Assembly: GCA_900539095.1 (NCBI GenBank)
Contig: UQAR01000026.1
Coordinates: 1-25,721, forward strand
Reading direction: 5' to 3'
Origin: an uncultured Ruminococcus sp.
GTDB lineage: Bacteria; Bacillota; Clostridia; Oscillospirales; Ruminococcaceae
Length of the DNA: 25,721 nucleotides
Positions within the stretch are counted from its first letter, which is position 1, and each line of letters opens with the position of its first letter. Under the pieces are notes generated by a model. It had not been told where the DNA came from and did not search any database. It saw only the letters and a program-made list of their open reading frames with translations. Shown piece after piece: positions 1 to 7,538 of the stretch. The translations under genes were made by a program, and so were the position numbers.

Positions 1-1123
1 GTGTGCAGCTATACGAGCCGTTTCCGCTGAGCTTTTTGCCGTTAAAAACGACGCTGAGCTTTGCACTGCTGCTCTGACCTTTCATTCTTGCATAAAAGCT
101 GAAATCAGGGTCGTTCACTGTACGGTCATAGAGGTCTGTGTCGATAGAAAATTCCGCAGGGGTATATTTTATCTTAAAGCTTTTTTCTGCCTTTGAGCCG
201 TCTTTTTCTGCTGACAGAGTTATGACATTTTCGCCGTTTTCAAGCTGTGCGGTATAGCTGTTCTCCCCTGACAGCTTTTCGCCGTTCACTGTGACAGCAA
301 GGGGGATCTTTTCACTGCCAACATAGGCTGACGCAGAAAATGTAAGGCTTTCACTGCCTGTGTCCATGTCCGAAAGGTCGGTGTCAAAAGTTATCTCCTG
401 TGTTTCAAGATAAACTGTATAGTCCTTGTATGCTCTTTTCACCTGACTGTTTTTGTCAGTATAAGTGCAGGCGACACGGATAGTATTTTTTCCTGCGTGG
501 AGAGTTACGCTGCCTGAGAACTGGTTTATCTCGCTGCCGTTCACAGTGACCTGAACTTTTTGCACAGTCAGAGCCTTGTTCTTATGGGTTATCTCAAAGC
601 TGTAAAGAGCCTTTTTAACACGCTCCCCGTCCTTTATGGACGTTGTGAAATACTCTGTATCAGTGTCCTTTGTGACGGTCTCGGTCTTTGAGTCGGGCTT
701 TTTCTTTATCTCATCAGACTTGTTCTCGCCTGTGATATCAATAGCGGTGTTTGTATTTTCGCCGTTCACCGCAGGGGAATTTCCGTCATTACGCTGCGAC
801 TGTTCAGGCTGTTCGGGCTGCGGTCTGCTGCTTTCGGTCATATCCTGTGAACTGTCGCTGCTGTCGGTATCCTCAGGCTGAGAGCTGTCCTCGGTGCTGT
901 CAGGTGCGGAACTTTCTTCCTGCGGCAGGGAGCTTGTCTGATAGCCCTCGCCGCCCTGAGTGTCCTCCGCCGCTAGGCTTTCTGACAGTGCAGAAAAAGG
1001 GTTTTCAGGGGTCTTATAGCTGCTTATATTATAAAAACGCATACACAAAAAAGCCGCTGCGATAAAAAACGCCGCTGCTGACAGCATTATTATTTGCCTG
1101 CTTTTTTGTGTATGCTTTTTCAT
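1..1123 (-). CDS. Membrane-anchored protein with Ser/Pro-rich linker and tandem Ig-like modules (3' end missing)
   Basis: The minus strand is open without a stop from the ATG at 1123 to the window edge (374 codons), so the gene is cut by the contig end. The product starts with a basic stretch and one hydrophobic segment (about residues 11-29). A long Ser/Glu/Asp/Pro/Gln-rich linker follows (about 33-155), then beta-rich modules at roughly 170-240, 241-322 and 323 onward. Each module carries a similar strand: VTVNGSEI, VTVNGEKLSG and VVFNGKKLSG. This looks like a surface protein held by an uncleaved signal anchor, with Ig/cadherin-like repeats projecting outward. The ribosome site (about AGCGAGA) is weak. 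It lies 93 bp downstream of the cell-wall-anchored propeller gene on the same strand, so a shared extracellular role is plausible. The specific function is not recognised, and the missing C-terminus may carry the informative domain. Confidence 0.75.
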   Translation of the reverse strand, partial: MKKHTQKSRQIIMLSAAAFFIAAAFLCMRFYNISSYKTPENPFSALSESLAAEDTQGGEGYQTSSLPQEESSAPDSTEDSSQPEDTDSSDSSQDMTESSRPQPEQPEQSQRNDGNSPAVNGENTNTAIDITGENKSDEIKKKPDSKTETVTKDTDTEYFTTSIKDGERVKKALYSFEITHKNKALTVQKVQVTVNGSEINQFSGSVTLHAGKNTIRVACTYTDKNSQVKRAYKDYTVYLETQEITFDTDLSDMDTGSESLTFSASAYVGSEKIPLAVTVNGEKLSGENSYTAQLENGENVITLSAEKDGSKAEKSFKIKYTPAEFSIDTDLYDRTVNDPDFSFYARMKGQSSSAKLSVVFNGKKLSGNGSYSCT

Positions 1124-1149
1124 AATATTCTCGCTTTTTCATATCACAG

Positions 1150-1179
1150 AAAATGCCCGCCCCCTGAAAAAAGAGGGCG
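1150..1179 (-). terminator. Possible weak terminator after the propeller gene
   Basis: An imperfect 8-bp hairpin (CGCCCTCT / AGGGGGCG, one mismatch, loop of six) lies 38 bp beyond the stop of the gene ending at 1217. It is followed on the minus strand by GGC and then ATTTTC, a short U stretch. It may only attenuate, because the next gene begins 27 bp further on. Confidence 0.4.
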
Positions 1180-1216
1180 AGTATTCTGCAAAATAAGTTA
1201 TGCTTTTTGTTATCTA

Positions 1217-3316
1217 TTACTTTCTCTTCTTAGAAACAGTAAGTGCTCCGCCTACAAGAAGTGCAAGACCTGCTACGCAAACGCCTGCTACTGTACCTGT
1301 TTTTGGGTTAGCAGAAGACGCATTGTTTGCTGCCTTTGATGAGCTGCTTGCCGCACTTGAAGTGTCAGCAGCTGAGCTTGTTGAGCCTGCAACGGAAGAT
1401 GTTTCAGCAGAGCTTGTGGAAGATACTGCTGCATCAGAAGATGTAACTGAGCTTTCAGAAGAACCTGTTTCTGATGATGCCTCTGATGATGATACAGATG
1501 AAGTTACCTCGCTTTCAGAAACCTCTGAGGAGCTTGGTGCCTTAAGCTTTTCAAGCTTTTCTTCTGCAGCTTTGAGTACATCATAGTTTTCTACATATTT
1601 TTTAAGGTCGCCGAGAGCGTCATAATCTGCTCTTGCAGCCTTGACGTCATTCTCGCTGTCAAGATTTATCTCGCCAAGACCTGCGATAGTCTTTTCAACT
1701 GCTGTTACCTTATCATAGTCCTCTGCGGAAAGAACAGCTATATCGATAGTTGTTTCAACAGGTTTAACTGCAACGCCTGTCTTGTTTGCTCCGCCGCTTA
1801 CAGTCTTATCTCTGTACATACCATACTTATATGTAACAGTAACGAAATCGTCGTCCTTTTCAAGCTTTGAATCGTCGATAGTTACGTCCTTAGTAACGTC
1901 TTTCTTCACACCGTTTTTGAGAACTGCGTAAACCTTCAAGTCGGAAACGTCATAAGCTTCGCCCTCTTTGCATACAGTCTTAGCATTCTCGGTCACAAGC
2001 TTTTCCACCTCTGAGCCGACAGCCATTATGTAGCCTGAATCGTTCTTGAAGTAGATAGTGCCGTTTTCGTCTGCAACAAGGTCAGCTATAGCAAACTGTG
2101 CCTGAGCACCCGTTGGTGTGAAAAGTGACAGAGCTGTTTTCTTTCCGTTTACTATCTGAGCGTCAAGAACTTCTGTTACGCCCTTTTTATCCTTTACATA
2201 GCGGATAGCACCTGCTGATGCGTTCTCTGTGAAGTAAACATAGTTATAGCCGTCTTTATTTACAACGCCAAGACCTGAGGTCTGTGGATAGCCCTTTGTT
2301 TCTGCCTTGTATGCTATCTCAAAGCTGTCAAGGTCGATAACTGCAATAGCACTGCCCTTATAGTTGCCCCAGCCTGAGCCGTTTACGCCAACATAAGCTC
2401 TGCCGTTAAGAACTGTAGGAGTTGATGTGCTTGCACCACCAAGTGCAATGCTGTCAAGCTTTGTGAAATTGCCCTCATCGTCTATTGTTGCCTTATAGAA
2501 ATAGCCGCCGTTAGATGTGAAATAATAAGCGTCTGTATCCTTATCGTAAGAAACAGTGCTCCTCACGCCGCCCTTTACGGTATATTCAGTATCTATTACA
2601 TCACCTGTTTTCTTGTCAAGAGTTACTACTCTCGCAGGATCGGTAGTATTTGCCTTTGCATTTTCCATGCCGAGAACGATATAATCGTCAGCGGCATATG
2701 CGCCTGCCCAATAGAAGCCGCTTTTGTTTTTGAATATCCACTTTGGTAACTTCTCTTCATCTGTTGTGTCAGGATCTTCGTCCTTAACGTCTATGCAAAC
2801 ATACTGATCGTCTTTTTCTGCACCATAGTTGCAGAAACCTGTGTATATACAGCCGTCATTATAGTAGATAGGGCTTACAGACTGACCACCCACGCTGTCC
2901 TTGTATACCCACAGCGACTCGAGGGTGTCAGCGTCAAATGCCTGAATTCCGCCGTCAAAGCCTGAGAATATCATGCCGTCTGCATAAGTAACAGGCTGGA
3001 TAGCGTAGCTGTTTGTGCCTGCTCGCTGTCCAACTACTGAATCAATAACGCCCGTTTCCTTATTCATTCTCATGAGCTTGTCGCCAGATGTATAAACGAT
3101 ATCATCTCCAACTATAGCCACAGGCGACGGACCATCGTTCCAGCTTTTTCCTACCTTAGTTGCCCAGTTAAGCACGGCGTTATCCGCACTGTCAGGGAGG
3201 TTTGAAGTTGTTACATTGTTGTTTGTGCCGTCTGAAACGAATGCACTTACGCACACGCCCAGACTGAGAGCAGCCGCAAGAGCGAAGCTGACTGTTCCTG
3301 CAAGTTTTTTCTTCAT
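1217..3316 (-). CDS. Cell-wall-anchored PQQ-like beta-propeller protein with NPKTG sorting signal
   Basis: This is a secreted surface protein of 699 aa. The ATG at 3316 is preferred over the upstream ATG at 3343 because AGAAAGGA lies just before it and it opens a standard signal peptide (MKKKLAG, then a hydrophobic run ending near VSAF). The first roughly 430 residues contain repeated blade-like units of the PQQ/WD40-like type, alternating 'G..IYTG' strands with 'D..T' turns, for example SGFDGGIQAFDADT. An Ig-like stretch, a charged helical segment and a Ser/Ala/Thr/Val-rich low-complexity stalk follow. The C-terminus has the LPXTG-type layout: NPKTG about 29 residues from the end, a hydrophobic span, then KKRK. 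This predicts sortase anchoring to peptidoglycan with a non-canonical motif. Ligand or enzymatic activity is unknown; the propeller may be purely structural or bind polysaccharide. No clear sigma-A promoter is visible between 3317 and 3388. Confidence 0.85.
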   Translation of the reverse strand: MKKKLAGTVSFALAAALSLGVCVSAFVSDGTNNNVTTSNLPDSADNAVLNWATKVGKSWNDGPSPVAIVGDDIVYTSGDKLMRMNKETGVIDSVVGQRAGTNSYAIQPVTYADGMIFSGFDGGIQAFDADTLESLWVYKDSVGGQSVSPIYYNDGCIYTGFCNYGAEKDDQYVCIDVKDEDPDTTDEEKLPKWIFKNKSGFYWAGAYAADDYIVLGMENAKANTTDPARVVTLDKKTGDVIDTEYTVKGGVRSTVSYDKDTDAYYFTSNGGYFYKATIDDEGNFTKLDSIALGGASTSTPTVLNGRAYVGVNGSGWGNYKGSAIAVIDLDSFEIAYKAETKGYPQTSGLGVVNKDGYNYVYFTENASAGAIRYVKDKKGVTEVLDAQIVNGKKTALSLFTPTGAQAQFAIADLVADENGTIYFKNDSGYIMAVGSEVEKLVTENAKTVCKEGEAYDVSDLKVYAVLKNGVKKDVTKDVTIDDSKLEKDDDFVTVTYKYGMYRDKTVSGGANKTGVAVKPVETTIDIAVLSAEDYDKVTAVEKTIAGLGEINLDSENDVKAARADYDALGDLKKYVENYDVLKAAEEKLEKLKAPSSSEVSESEVTSSVSSSEASSETGSSESSVTSSDAAVSSTSSAETSSVAGSTSSAADTSSAASSSSKAANNASSANPKTGTVAGVCVAGLALLVGGALTVSKKRK

Positions 3317-3388
3317 TCTTACTTTATCCTTTCTTGATAACACATCGGCCGCCGACCATGTGCTCGTTTTATGAACACCTTAGACTGC

Positions 3389-3424
3389 AAAAAAAATGCT
3401 TTCCCGTCTTTGCGGAAAAGCATT
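3389..3424 (-). terminator. Rho-independent terminator of the tRNA-like RNA unit
   Basis: On the minus strand a stem of about 12 bp (AATGCTTTTCCG pairing with CGGGAAAGCATT, one wobble/mismatch) is followed directly by eight Ts. It ends the unit that starts from the promoter at 3674-3702 and insulates the propeller gene, whose start codon is 73 bp further on. It could also act as an attenuator for that gene. Confidence 0.85.
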
Positions 3425-3667
3425 CAGCCGCTTTATATGCTGTCATGCAGCGACAAAGCAGACTGTCATCTTCATCGCCCAAGACAGAAATAGTCAAAGA
3501 AAACACAGCAGATACCTGACTTATGACAGCGATATCTCAACGCTGTCAAACACAGTAATGGCGGTTGTGCAGGAATCGAACCTGCTGTCCTGACGGCAGG
3601 GCTTTCGCCCTGACACGCTCTACTCAGCTAACAACTTTTCAAACTGTATTTTCGTAGTATTCATTCT
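3425..3667 (-). ncRNA. Putative structured non-coding RNA containing a tRNA-like module
   Basis: A 449-bp interval between two minus-strand genes (3317-3765) contains no convincing ORF. It holds a self-contained transcription unit: a good promoter (3674-3702), a predicted start near 3667, a tRNA-like segment (3559-3637), a perfect 8-bp hairpin (TGACAGCG/CGCTGTCA, 3524-3548) and a strong terminator (3389-3424). The unit is about 280 nt. The TGACAG hexamer recurs several times downstream of the tRNA-like part. It could be a stand-alone RNA, a decayed tRNA gene with a long trailer, or a 5' leader of the propeller gene with the terminator as attenuator. The sequence does not decide between these. 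Confidence 0.5.
3559..3637 (-). tRNA. Degenerate or non-canonical tRNA-like element, no valid anticodon loop
   Basis: Read on the minus strand, the segment has a canonical T-arm (GCAGG TTCGATT CCTGC), a plausible acceptor (AGTTGT with ACAACC, five good pairs), a discriminator G and an encoded CCA. A D-arm-like stretch (TAGCTGAGTAGAGC) looks like the usual TAGCTCAGTTGGTAGAGC shortened by four bases, with one stem mismatch. A 31-nt stretch between the D- and T-arms contains no 5+7+5 anticodon arm. It instead contains CAGGGC-GAAA-GCCCTG, a 6-bp stem with a GNRA tetraloop, bracketed by TGTC/GACA. A standard tRNA caller would probably reject it or call it a pseudogene. No amino-acid identity can be assigned. 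Confidence 0.45.
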
Positions 3668-3673
3668 AAGGTA

Positions 3674-3702
3674 ATTATACCATAACGCTATGGATTATTC
3701 AA
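3674..3702 (-). promoter_or_regulatory. Sigma-A promoter for the tRNA-like RNA
   Basis: On the minus strand, -35 TTGAAT and -10 TATAAT are separated by 17 bp. The predicted start is near 3667, about 30 nt upstream of the tRNA-like element and well inside the gap after the RqcH gene, so the element has its own promoter. Confidence 0.75.
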
Positions 3703-3765
3703 GACCATTTTTTAACCACGAATAAGCCTGATACAACGCCGTTTTTGTCGTTTTTGTATAAAAAG

Positions 3766-5517
3766 CTACACCCTGAGTTTTTCCTCCAACTCGGTGTCAG
3801 GCTTTACGGTGATAGTATAGTTGTTTGTAAAAATCACCATGCCCGGCTTTGAGCCGTTCGGCTTTTTGACGTTTCTTATGAAAGTGTAATCCACATCTAC
3901 TCTTGAGGAGCTCCTGCCCTTTGAGTTGCAGGCGGCTATTATGGCTGCCTCCTCTATCGTTCTGTCAGGGGGCATTTCTCCGTCACAGGTAACGATAACG
4001 TGACTTCCTGTGATATCCTTGACGTGCAGCCAAAGGTCTGTTTTTTCAGCCTCCTTGCAGGTCAGACGGTCATTCTGCTTATTGTTCCTGCCCACCCTTA
4101 TTTCATATCCGTCAGAAGAACGATATTTTATAGGCGGCAGTGCCTTAGGCGGCTTGCCCTTGAACTTTGAACGCTTTACATAGCCCTCCTGAAAAAGCTC
4201 CTCACGCAGCTCGGCTATATCGCCCTCGGTCTGTGCCCTAGTGAGAGAATCGAAAACTGAGTCAAGATACTTGACTTCCTGCTCGCCCTCGGCAATAAGC
4301 ACGGTGAGCTTTTTCTCTGCGGTGTCAAGCTTTCTGTATTCCTTATAATATTTCTGTGCGTTCTGCGTTGGCGTGAGCCTTTTGTCAAGTGGTATCTTCA
4401 CTGTAGGACAGTTCTCGTCATAAAAGTCCTGCACCTCGGCATATGCCATTCCCTTTTCCAGTGCATAGAGATTTGAAGTGATAAGATCGCCGTAAATGCG
4501 ATACTTTTCCCTGTCCTTGCACTCTTTAAGCTCTTCACGCTGATTTTGCACACGCCTCTGTGTTCTCTCTGAGGTGTTGATGAGCAGCTTGAAAAGGTCG
4601 TTGGCTTTCTGCTTTATTCTTGAAAGGGAATCCCTCTCCGCATAGAAATAATCAAGCAGAACGCTTGGTGACTCAAAGCTTTTTGTCACCATGAGTGCAC
4701 CATACTGTGCAATATCGCAGAAACAGAAATCTTTCAGATTGCCCTCTTTTGTTTTGAGCACTGTGTAGACATTAGTGCCATCATTTATGCTGTCACGGAC
4801 TTTTGAGAAATAGAACCACAGCCTGTCCGCAGTGTCGCCGCTAAGCTGCTGGGCAGTTATCTCCGCACCCCTTGCCGCAAAAAAGACAGCCTCTCTCGCA
4901 AACACAGGGGATATGCCCTCCAGCGTTTTCATTATTGCCTTTGAAAGCTCCGCCGTAGGATTTTCGGCTATCTTTGCCAAAAGCTCTTCCTTTGTGCAGT
5001 CAAGAAGATTCAGCCTTTCCTCTCTTGGGGGCAATGTATATTCCGCTCCCGGCAGCACCATTCTCACTGAGGACATCTCCTGTCCCACACGCTTTATGCT
5101 GTCTATTATCCTGCCGTCCTCACGGTAGAGGATAAGATTTGAACGCCTGCCCATTATCTCCGCCGCAAGGGTGAGCTTTACCCTGTCGCCCATTTCATTT
5201 GTCGCCTCAAAGTCAAAGAACAGTATTCTTTCAAAACCGTCCTGCCTGATAGAAACGAGCCTGCCTCCTGCAAGATGCTTTCTCATGAGCATACAAAACA
5301 TAGGCGGCGTTTTCGGATTTTCTATATCCGCCGTGGTGATATGCACCCTCGCAGAGCCTGCACCTGTGCTGAACATAAGCTTTTGTGCACCCTCTCTGGT
5401 GCGGATAGTCATTATAAGCTCCTCTCGTGAGGGCTGGTGTATCTTATCCACCCTGCCGTCGATAAGAGGGTCAAATTCTTTTCTGAGCAAGCTCAGATAA
5501 ATTCCGTCCAATGCCAT
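3766..5517 (-). CDS. rqcH: NFACT-family ribosome quality control protein RqcH (Rqc2/FbpA-like)
   Basis: At 583 aa this matches the usual length of bacterial Rqc2 homologues. In the family it binds obstructed 50S subunits and recruits tRNA-Ala to add C-terminal alanine tails that mark stalled chains for degradation. The N-terminal NFACT-N domain is clear (MALDGIYLSLL start, SARVHIT, PPMFCMLMRKHL near 72-82, EIMGRRSN near 120-127). A long coiled-coil middle follows, then the NFACT-R/DUF814 domain (VGRNNKQND, LWLHVKDITGSHVI, VKKPNGSKPG). At the site of the 'DR' pair needed for tailing in Bacillus subtilis RqcH, this protein has Glu96-Arg97 (DGFERILFF). It is last in a minus-strand cluster, 16 bp behind the Nif3 gene, with ribosome site CAGGTAAG. 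Older annotations call the family fibronectin-binding protein. Confidence 0.93.
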   Translation of the reverse strand: MALDGIYLSLLRKEFDPLIDGRVDKIHQPSREELIMTIRTREGAQKLMFSTGAGSARVHITTADIENPKTPPMFCMLMRKHLAGGRLVSIRQDGFERILFFDFEATNEMGDRVKLTLAAEIMGRRSNLILYREDGRIIDSIKRVGQEMSSVRMVLPGAEYTLPPREERLNLLDCTKEELLAKIAENPTAELSKAIMKTLEGISPVFAREAVFFAARGAEITAQQLSGDTADRLWFYFSKVRDSINDGTNVYTVLKTKEGNLKDFCFCDIAQYGALMVTKSFESPSVLLDYFYAERDSLSRIKQKANDLFKLLINTSERTQRRVQNQREELKECKDREKYRIYGDLITSNLYALEKGMAYAEVQDFYDENCPTVKIPLDKRLTPTQNAQKYYKEYRKLDTAEKKLTVLIAEGEQEVKYLDSVFDSLTRAQTEGDIAELREELFQEGYVKRSKFKGKPPKALPPIKYRSSDGYEIRVGRNNKQNDRLTCKEAEKTDLWLHVKDITGSHVIVTCDGEMPPDRTIEEAAIIAACNSKGRSSSRVDVDYTFIRNVKKPNGSKPGMVIFTNNYTITVKPDTELEEKLRV

Positions 5518-5533
5518 TTTACTTACCTGCTTT

Positions 5534-6295
5534 TTATATTACTTCAACTATATCTCTATTGCTTGCGGCTATCTCTACTCTCAGACCGCTGAACTTGTTT
5601 CTCAGCTCACCAGCGATAAACTCGCAGAAGATATTTTCCGTATAGAAATGTCCGGCGTCGATAACAGAAACGCCCATATTCTCGCCGTCTATAAAAACGT
5701 CATGCTTTACGTCCCCTGTCAAAAGCACCTGACAGCCTTTTTCTGCGGCGTCAGCAAGGAACGAACCGCCTGAACCTGAGCACACGCCTACACGCTTTAC
5801 CTCACGCTCTCCGCCGCTGAAACGAACTACTCTACAGCCAAGAACGTCCTTTGCTCTCTGTGCAAGCTCACGGACGTTCATGCCGTCGCACTCGCAGACA
5901 TATCCACAGCCCACGCCATGCTCTTCGTGCAAAGCACCGCTTGGTGAAAGACCAAGTATTTTGCAAAGCACATCATTCATTCCGCCCTCTGCTGAGTCGA
6001 AATTTGTGTGCATGGAAAGAGCGTTCTTTCCCCCTGCCGCAAGTATCACAGCAGGGTCGTTCGGCACGAGGATCTTTAGCCCTCTGAAAATAACAGGGTG
6101 GTGGGTGAGAACAAGGTCAAAGTCACGCTGACAAGCCTCTCTTGCCACCTCGGCGGTGCAGTCAAGTGCCACAAGCACGCTCCTTACCTCAGAGGACATT
6201 TCCCCCACGTTAAGACCGCTGTTGTCATAGCCCTCCTGCAGGCGGTATGGGGCTATATCCTCTATAAAACTATAAATATCATAAACTGTCATCAT
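5534..6295 (-). CDS. Nif3-like dinuclear metal-centre protein (DUF34, YqfO family)
   Basis: This 253-aa protein belongs to the NIF3/DUF34 family, hexameric metal-binding proteins of poorly settled function. Metal-ligand motifs are all present: THHP (64-67), HTNFD (96-100), GDVKHD (194-199) and GHFYTE (His216, Glu220). The length matches the short form, without the roughly 100-residue insert found in B. subtilis YqfO. It begins inside the end of the membrane-protein gene upstream, overlapping by 17 nt, so translation is probably coupled; GGAG precedes the tandem ATGATG start, and either Met may be used. It sits just downstream of trmK (one gene between), as yqfN-yqfO do in Bacillus, which supports the call. 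Confidence 0.92.
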   Translation of the reverse strand: MMTVYDIYSFIEDIAPYRLQEGYDNSGLNVGEMSSEVRSVLVALDCTAEVAREACQRDFDLVLTHHPVIFRGLKILVPNDPAVILAAGGKNALSMHTNFDSAEGGMNDVLCKILGLSPSGALHEEHGVGCGYVCECDGMNVRELAQRAKDVLGCRVVRFSGGEREVKRVGVCSGSGGSFLADAAEKGCQVLLTGDVKHDVFIDGENMGVSVIDAGHFYTENIFCEFIAGELRNKFSGLRVEIAASNRDIVEVI

Positions 6296-6764
6296 TTTTG
6301 TCAGCTCCTTTTTTTATATCCGATGTGCTGTCAGGGGTATTTCTGTCCTTGATCTTTGCGTCAAGAAGTTCGTAAAAGCCCGTGATGAATGTTGTCACTG
6401 CGATAACCACCAATGCAGGCATCATAGCGACAAAGGGCATATAGTTGAGTGCGGGAAACAATGTGCCTCTCGACAAAGCCTCTGCCACATCTTTTTCGCA
6501 ATGGATATAGACCAAAACCATAACAATGGTATGTATAACAAGCGGTATAAACGCAAAGCTGAGCCAGTAAAAGGCTTTGCCCACGTTTGGTTTCTTAAAA
6601 TTAAAATAAAACCCTATATATACACACAAGGCAACAACGCCGCTTAATATTACGCTTGCACCGCCGGGACTTACGGAGCAGCATGCAAGCAACAGAATTA
6701 CGGACAATATCGTTACGGAAAGTTGGGTCGCTACGCCTATCCCTAAAGCTTTCAGAAATTTCAT
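6279..6764 (-). CDS. Small integral membrane protein of unknown function
   Basis: This 161-aa protein has about four hydrophobic segments (roughly residues 8-30, 36-54, 66-87 and 107-130) and a short charged, cytoplasmic-looking tail (about 131-161). No family is recognised, and no catalytic motif or metal-binding pattern is visible. Its ribosome site (AGAGGGG) is good. It lies between trmK (21 bp upstream) and the Nif3 gene, which overlaps its last codons, so it belongs to that operon. The position may simply reflect insertion of a lineage-specific gene between a conserved pair. Confidence 0.8.
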   Translation of the reverse strand: MKFLKALGIGVATQLSVTILSVILLLACCSVSPGGASVILSGVVALCVYIGFYFNFKKPNVGKAFYWLSFAFIPLVIHTIVMVLVYIHCEKDVAEALSRGTLFPALNYMPFVAMMPALVVIAVTTFITGFYELLDAKIKDRNTPDSTSDIKKGADKNDDSL

Positions 6765-6785
6765 TTTACCCCTCTGTTTTTTGTA

Positions 6786-7463
6786 TCACATTTTTATTTT
6801 TTTCAACGTTTCAAGCTCGCTCTGTGCAAGCTTAACGAGCCTTTCACCCAGCTCCTTTTTGTCCTCAGACTTCATCATTCCGCTGCCTGCGACAAAAATT
6901 CTTTTTGCCTGCCTTGCGATATACTCTTTCCCCTCGCCCTCAGGCTTAACAAAGCCGAACTGCAAATATCTGTCGTTGCAATCATAGGACGGCGTTTTGC
7001 CTGTATACACCGCCTGCATGACAGAATATGCAAACAGTCCCTCTGTGCAGGCAAGCTCTTTTTTTACCTCAAAGCCGTTGTCATAAAGCCACTTTCTAAG
7101 CACGTCCCACTTTGTCATAGGCTGTAAAACGAGGTTTACGCTGTTTTTCACCCACGGACATTTTTCAAGCAGTCTTGCAATAAGCTCGCCGCCCATGCCT
7201 GCCATAACAACGTCTGTTATGCCATCCGGGGGAACATTGTCAAGCCCGTCTGAAAGCACCGTTCCAATGCGGTCTGAAAGCCCCTCACGGCGGATATGCT
7301 CCTCAGCCGATCTAAGCGGCATTGGTGCAACATCACAGGCAAGAGCCTTTTTGCACATATTTTCCTTTATCATAAAGCAGGGCAGATAGCCATGATCTGT
7401 CCCCACGTCGCATACAAAATCTCCCGTACAAAGCTTTGCACAGGTCACAAGTCTTTTATCCAA
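6786..7463 (-). CDS. trmK: tRNA (adenine(22)-N1)-methyltransferase TrmK
   Basis: This 225-aa class I SAM-dependent methyltransferase of the TrmK (YqfN) family makes m1A22 in the tRNA D-arm. The SAM-binding loop DVGTDHGYLP (19-28) and the MAGMGGELI motif (87-95) are characteristic, and the length is normal. The start is a TTG (7461-7463) with an excellent GGAGG at 7470-7474; the N-terminus MDKRLVTCAKL fits the family's usual beginning before the SAM loop. A strong terminator (7479-7522) ends only about 5 nt before this ribosome site, so expression needs readthrough or conditional antitermination. No other promoter is obvious in the 75-bp gap after the DUF1858 gene. Confidence 0.92.
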   Translation of the reverse strand: MDKRLVTCAKLCTGDFVCDVGTDHGYLPCFMIKENMCKKALACDVAPMPLRSAEEHIRREGLSDRIGTVLSDGLDNVPPDGITDVVMAGMGGELIARLLEKCPWVKNSVNLVLQPMTKWDVLRKWLYDNGFEVKKELACTEGLFAYSVMQAVYTGKTPSYDCNDRYLQFGFVKPEGEGKEYIARQAKRIFVAGSGMMKSEDKKELGERLVKLAQSELETLKKIKM

Positions 7464-7478
7464 AGCTGTCCTCCAAAG

Positions 7479-7522
7479 AAAAAAATCGCCGCTCGCCCCC
7501 TGAAAAGGCGGCTGGGCGGCGA
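7479..7522 (-). terminator. Strong terminator or attenuator directly upstream of trmK
   Basis: On the minus strand, TCGCCGC pairs with GCGGCGA, with further GC pairing inside the loop (CCGCC with GGGCG), and seven Ts follow. It lies 16 nt after the DUF1858 stop. The T tract ends about 5 nt before the trmK Shine-Dalgarno sequence. Confidence 0.8.
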
Positions 7523-7538
7523 AAGTAGTTCCAAACGC

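Noticed and set aside
1200..1586. 128-codon plus-strand reading frame rich in Ser/Glu
   Set aside because: It is antisense to the low-complexity Ser/Ala stalk of the propeller gene, whose biased codons keep the reverse frame open.
3334..3593. Two short plus-strand reading frames in the gap before rqcH
   Set aside because: No ribosome site, and they run across the minus-strand terminator and the tRNA-like element.
3559..3637. tRNA-Sec or tRNA-Phe
   Set aside because: TCA and GAA triplets are present but not in a 7-nt loop closed by a 5-bp stem, and there is no long variable arm or 8-bp acceptor as tRNA-Sec requires.
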